From assembly GCA_023213395.1 (NCBI GenBank), contig CM041465.1:181481741-181545740 (forward strand): DNA of 64,000 nucleotides. The letters are read 5' to 3'. The notes below the pieces were generated by a model. The model did no database searches. It was not told the DNA's origin and worked only from the letters and a program-made list of their open reading frames with translations. This DNA is from Cycas panzhihuaensis (taxonomy: Eukaryota; Cycadophyta). The position numbers and the translations under genes are program-made. Positions 61,257 through 64,000 of the stretch are shown here, one piece after another (position 1 is the first letter of the stretch; each line of letters begins with the position of its first letter).

Positions 61257-61572
61257 TGCTAGAAAATAAATTTGCTATAAATAATAATAGATGAATATGA
61301 TGAGCGAATGATAAAAAACTTAAGCACAAAAAGATGAAGTATTTATATGTTGACACGATGAAAAAGAAGAATGATCAAACTTTAAATTAGAAAGAAGGAT
61401 GATGTACATACTTATAGTACAATTCACTACTTGTATGAACCCTCATTAGTCAACTTGCTATGTGCTAACACATATTTATATGTAGCACACAGCTCAAGGG
61501 GATCTTAAATTTAAAGTACAAATAAATATAGAGAGAGTGTGAATAGGGATAATTACGTAATTGGGTATTACA
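61257..61572 (-). repeat. Copia LTR (5' type), copy 2
   Basis: 316 bp, starts tgctagaaaat, ends ggtattaca. Partner of 14038-14353 by duplication, not the partner LTR of one element. Confidence 0.78.
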
Positions 61573-61598
61573 CCCAACATGAGTGAACCAATCCTAAC

Positions 61599-62320
61599 TT
61601 TTCTGTATCTCTTTATGCTTTCTCTTTTAGAAAGGTCTCTCTATGTTATTTTCCAAATATGTAAGTTTTACATAAATAATCTTGATTGTTTATCATGGGA
61701 AAACCATGTACCATTTTTAACTTATACATCAATTAGAGATTGATGCAGTTTAGATGGCCCATTTATTCATGCTATAATTTTTATTTTGGAGATATAATTA
61801 GGAACACTCTCTACACATAATAGTGTCCTTGCAGTTTATACAAATTATTCTCTCTAAGTCTCTTAGGTATAACATTATTTTATTTATCTTAAACTGTGCA
61901 CAATCCTCAAGTAAACATCACAATCATGTCTTGTTGTTCAATCTCACCAACTGAAATAAGATTAATCTTTAGATTTTATAGATATAAAATATTATCTAAG
62001 TGTTATTCTCTATTCATAATGATGATTGGTACTTTTCCAACTCTTGTGGCCTCTAGATTGGTGTTGTTCCTAATGGTGACCTTCTGATTCACTTTTGACA
62101 TTTAAAAAATCCATTCTGACCTTTTAATCATGTGTCATAATGAACTAAAATCAATGACCCAAACATCCCATATATGAGAACTTATTTTATATGCTACAAT
62201 AGACAATCATTTTGAAATCTCAGTAAGTGTGTTCTTTGTTGCATTTATAACATGTCTACATTACTCAAATGGTCCTTGTGTTGTTGTTGCTAACTTTCCA
62301 CACTAATAACACTTTGGCTT
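61599..62320 (-). pseudogene. Copia zinc-knuckle, protease and pre-integrase fragment, copy 2
   Basis: Same order and orientation as 14380-15090: CYxCGK-type knuckle, a decayed protease site, and NTNLEATRVGKVPIIM-like and ISVGEI-like segments. Stops present. Confidence 0.68.
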
Positions 62321-64000
62321 ATATTATCGCTTAAGGCCTATATATTTCCAAATAATATAATTCTTAGTACCTATTAGTTTTCTAGTGATTGTGCCTATTA
62401 TACCACTTCTAGTATCAATTTTAAGCAAAAAGCAAACAAATAAAAAAAAGAAAGCAGATAAACAAATATGGAAATAAGAAAAAAAAAGTCATGAAAGTCT
62501 TCAATTTATATACAGGTAACTAGTATGAGTGAATTTTCTACTTCAATATACTCATGGATAATCAAAATCTCACAAAAAATATAAAATTTTGCCTTGTCAT
62601 TAAAAAAATTTATGGAAATACAACATGTGACCATTGCTAGATCATAGATCTCAAAAAATCAAGTACTATGATATATTTAATTTCCCAAAATAGATTGTAG
62701 ATTGTTTAGAAATGACCATGGCACCCAAATGACCATGTGATTAGGGGCTAGCAAGTAGGGGGCTTAGTTGCAAACCTTAAAATTAAACCCAACGCAATTT
62801 AATATGATTCAAATATTATAAAGAACAAAATATTTTTAATCCAAGGTTTATAAGGAATATTACCTACAAAATATTCTCCAAAGTGGCATGGACAACATAT
62901 GAACTCCTTAAAAAATTCTATTTTTTACATGTTCTAGAGTTATTCTATCTAAAAATCTCTTTACTAATGCATTGCTAATATGTCAATCATCAGTTTGATA
63001 TGTCATTATCACTAGTTTTGTAGAAAGAGTTATGATCGGGCATGTAAAAACATTCATCTTCCTCCTTCCTTGTTTGGGTAAAATTTTCCTTTGTATATAA
63101 GCTTCGACTCTTCTCTATTGTGTAAGATTTTATAGTGGCCTTCAAAGTTGCGATTTGTCTATGTTTTCTTAGATATTCCCTATGTAGGCATTTATATGAC
63201 CTCTTTGTGTGTATGACTCACAAATGAACATATCAATCTTTGTTTTCTCTATGATATAGTTAATCCATCAATAGCTTCTTTGTCTTGCACGACTGTGGCA
63301 TCTCCCTCCTAAAAAGAACTGAGAGGCATCTCTGTTTGTGTTTACAGCCTTCAAATGGTCATCTCACTATATATAGGCATCTTCTGAGACTGTGTATATG
63401 GCTCTCAAATGGATGTTTCAATTAGTATGGATTTTCTCATAATCTTCATTGGTTTGCATGATGGCATTTACCTTCTAGCATGTCCCTCATTGTTTATATC
63501 ACGATTCAATGGAGTTTATGTAGGTGAATGGCATTTCCTCCTTTAATATCAGTCGACAATGTACTACACAACCCTCAGATGCGTGTCAAACTAGCGCTAC
63601 AAGCCATGGTTATTACTATGCACTAATATTGATTGAAATTAATCAATACAAGAAAAATTAATGCATAAAGTTGCCTAGTTGTCCCTTATTCATTGTGTAG
63701 GTTACTACCCATTAATACATAGATATGAAGGTGGGAAGACAAATATTTCAATTTTATAAAGTTTAAAAGATTTATATTATGCAACTTAGAATATTCTCTT
63801 GAGTATTTAAGTTTTAATATACATTTTTTTCCAATGTTTATAAAACAACAATTTTTAATGTCTCTTCTTATCATTACTTAACATAGTTTTTAATGCCATC
63901 TTTTAGCACATTTCATTGCCATTAATTTTTTAACATAGGTCCTCTTTCAAAAATGGCCCTTCAACAAAGTCCATAATAACTTGACAAAGTTTGTCAACAT
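62321..64000. other. Right part of duplicated unit, non-coding
   Basis: Matches 15091-16768; includes a 20-bp insertion relative to copy 1 near 63025-63047. No gene recognised. Confidence 0.6.

Larger units (their letters stand above)
59780..64000. repeat. 4.2 kb duplicated unit, copy 2
   Basis: Homologous to 12551-16768 in the same orientation, and cut by the window end at 64000. It is not interrupted by the gypsy element at its left, so the sequence left of 59780 shows the pre-insertion state. Confidence 0.92.

Overview
This window looks like a stretch of a large, repeat-rich seed-plant nuclear genome. The signs are Ty1/copia elements primed by initiator-Met tRNA, a chromodomain-type Ty3/gypsy element, a Ty3/gypsy element with about 3.1 kb LTRs carrying an antisense plant-mobile-domain (PMD) reading frame, and one intron-containing strictosidine-synthase-like host gene. 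The sequence does not fix the species; a gymnosperm-like giant genome would fit but is a guess. No tRNA, rRNA, CRISPR or bacterial-type operon was seen, and no retrotransposon in the window has an intact coding region.

Layout. 1-12550: a decayed + strand Ty3/gypsy element (gag, protease, RT, RNase H, integrase, 3' LTR; its 5' LTR lies outside the window), split inside integrase by an 8.0 kb - strand copia element (3255-11273, 335-bp LTRs, near-perfect TSD). 12551-16768: first copy of a 4.2 kb unit with a 316-bp copia LTR and copia fragments; the second copy, without the gypsy insertion, is 59780-64000. 16769-23211: AT-rich DNA with two arrays of about 27-bp tandem repeats and two members of a family with about 300-bp inverted-repeat spacing. 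23212-38306: a 15.1 kb Ty3/gypsy element (probably Tat lineage) with 3.1 kb LTRs, gag, protease, an RNase H, no recognisable RT or integrase, and an antisense PMD gene with its own TATA box. 38985-41194: a third inverted-repeat family member and a six-exon strictosidine-synthase-like pseudogene on the - strand. 42690-43000: a copia LTR-like fragment. 43165-53489: a 10.3 kb non-autonomous copia element (331-bp LTRs, perfect TSD, only a gag fragment), itself invaded by a + strand copia element (45905-50526, perfect TSD) in which most of the 5' LTR, gag, protease and integrase has been replaced by about 2.5 kb of CA/TA/GT microsatellite. 53495-59779: AT-rich DNA with further copia ends, including an RNase H remnant between two LTR-like blocks, and a deletion that joins protease to RNase H.

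The elements do not work together as a pathway. They record a nested insertion history: 4.2 kb unit, then gypsy into it, then copia into the gypsy integrase; and separately a non-autonomous copia, then a second copia into its leader. The most distinctive items are the microsatellite-replaced copia element with a surviving island of integrase zinc-finger codons, the antisense PMD gene inside the giant-LTR element, and the inverted-repeat family. I found no evidence of a new multi-gene biological system.
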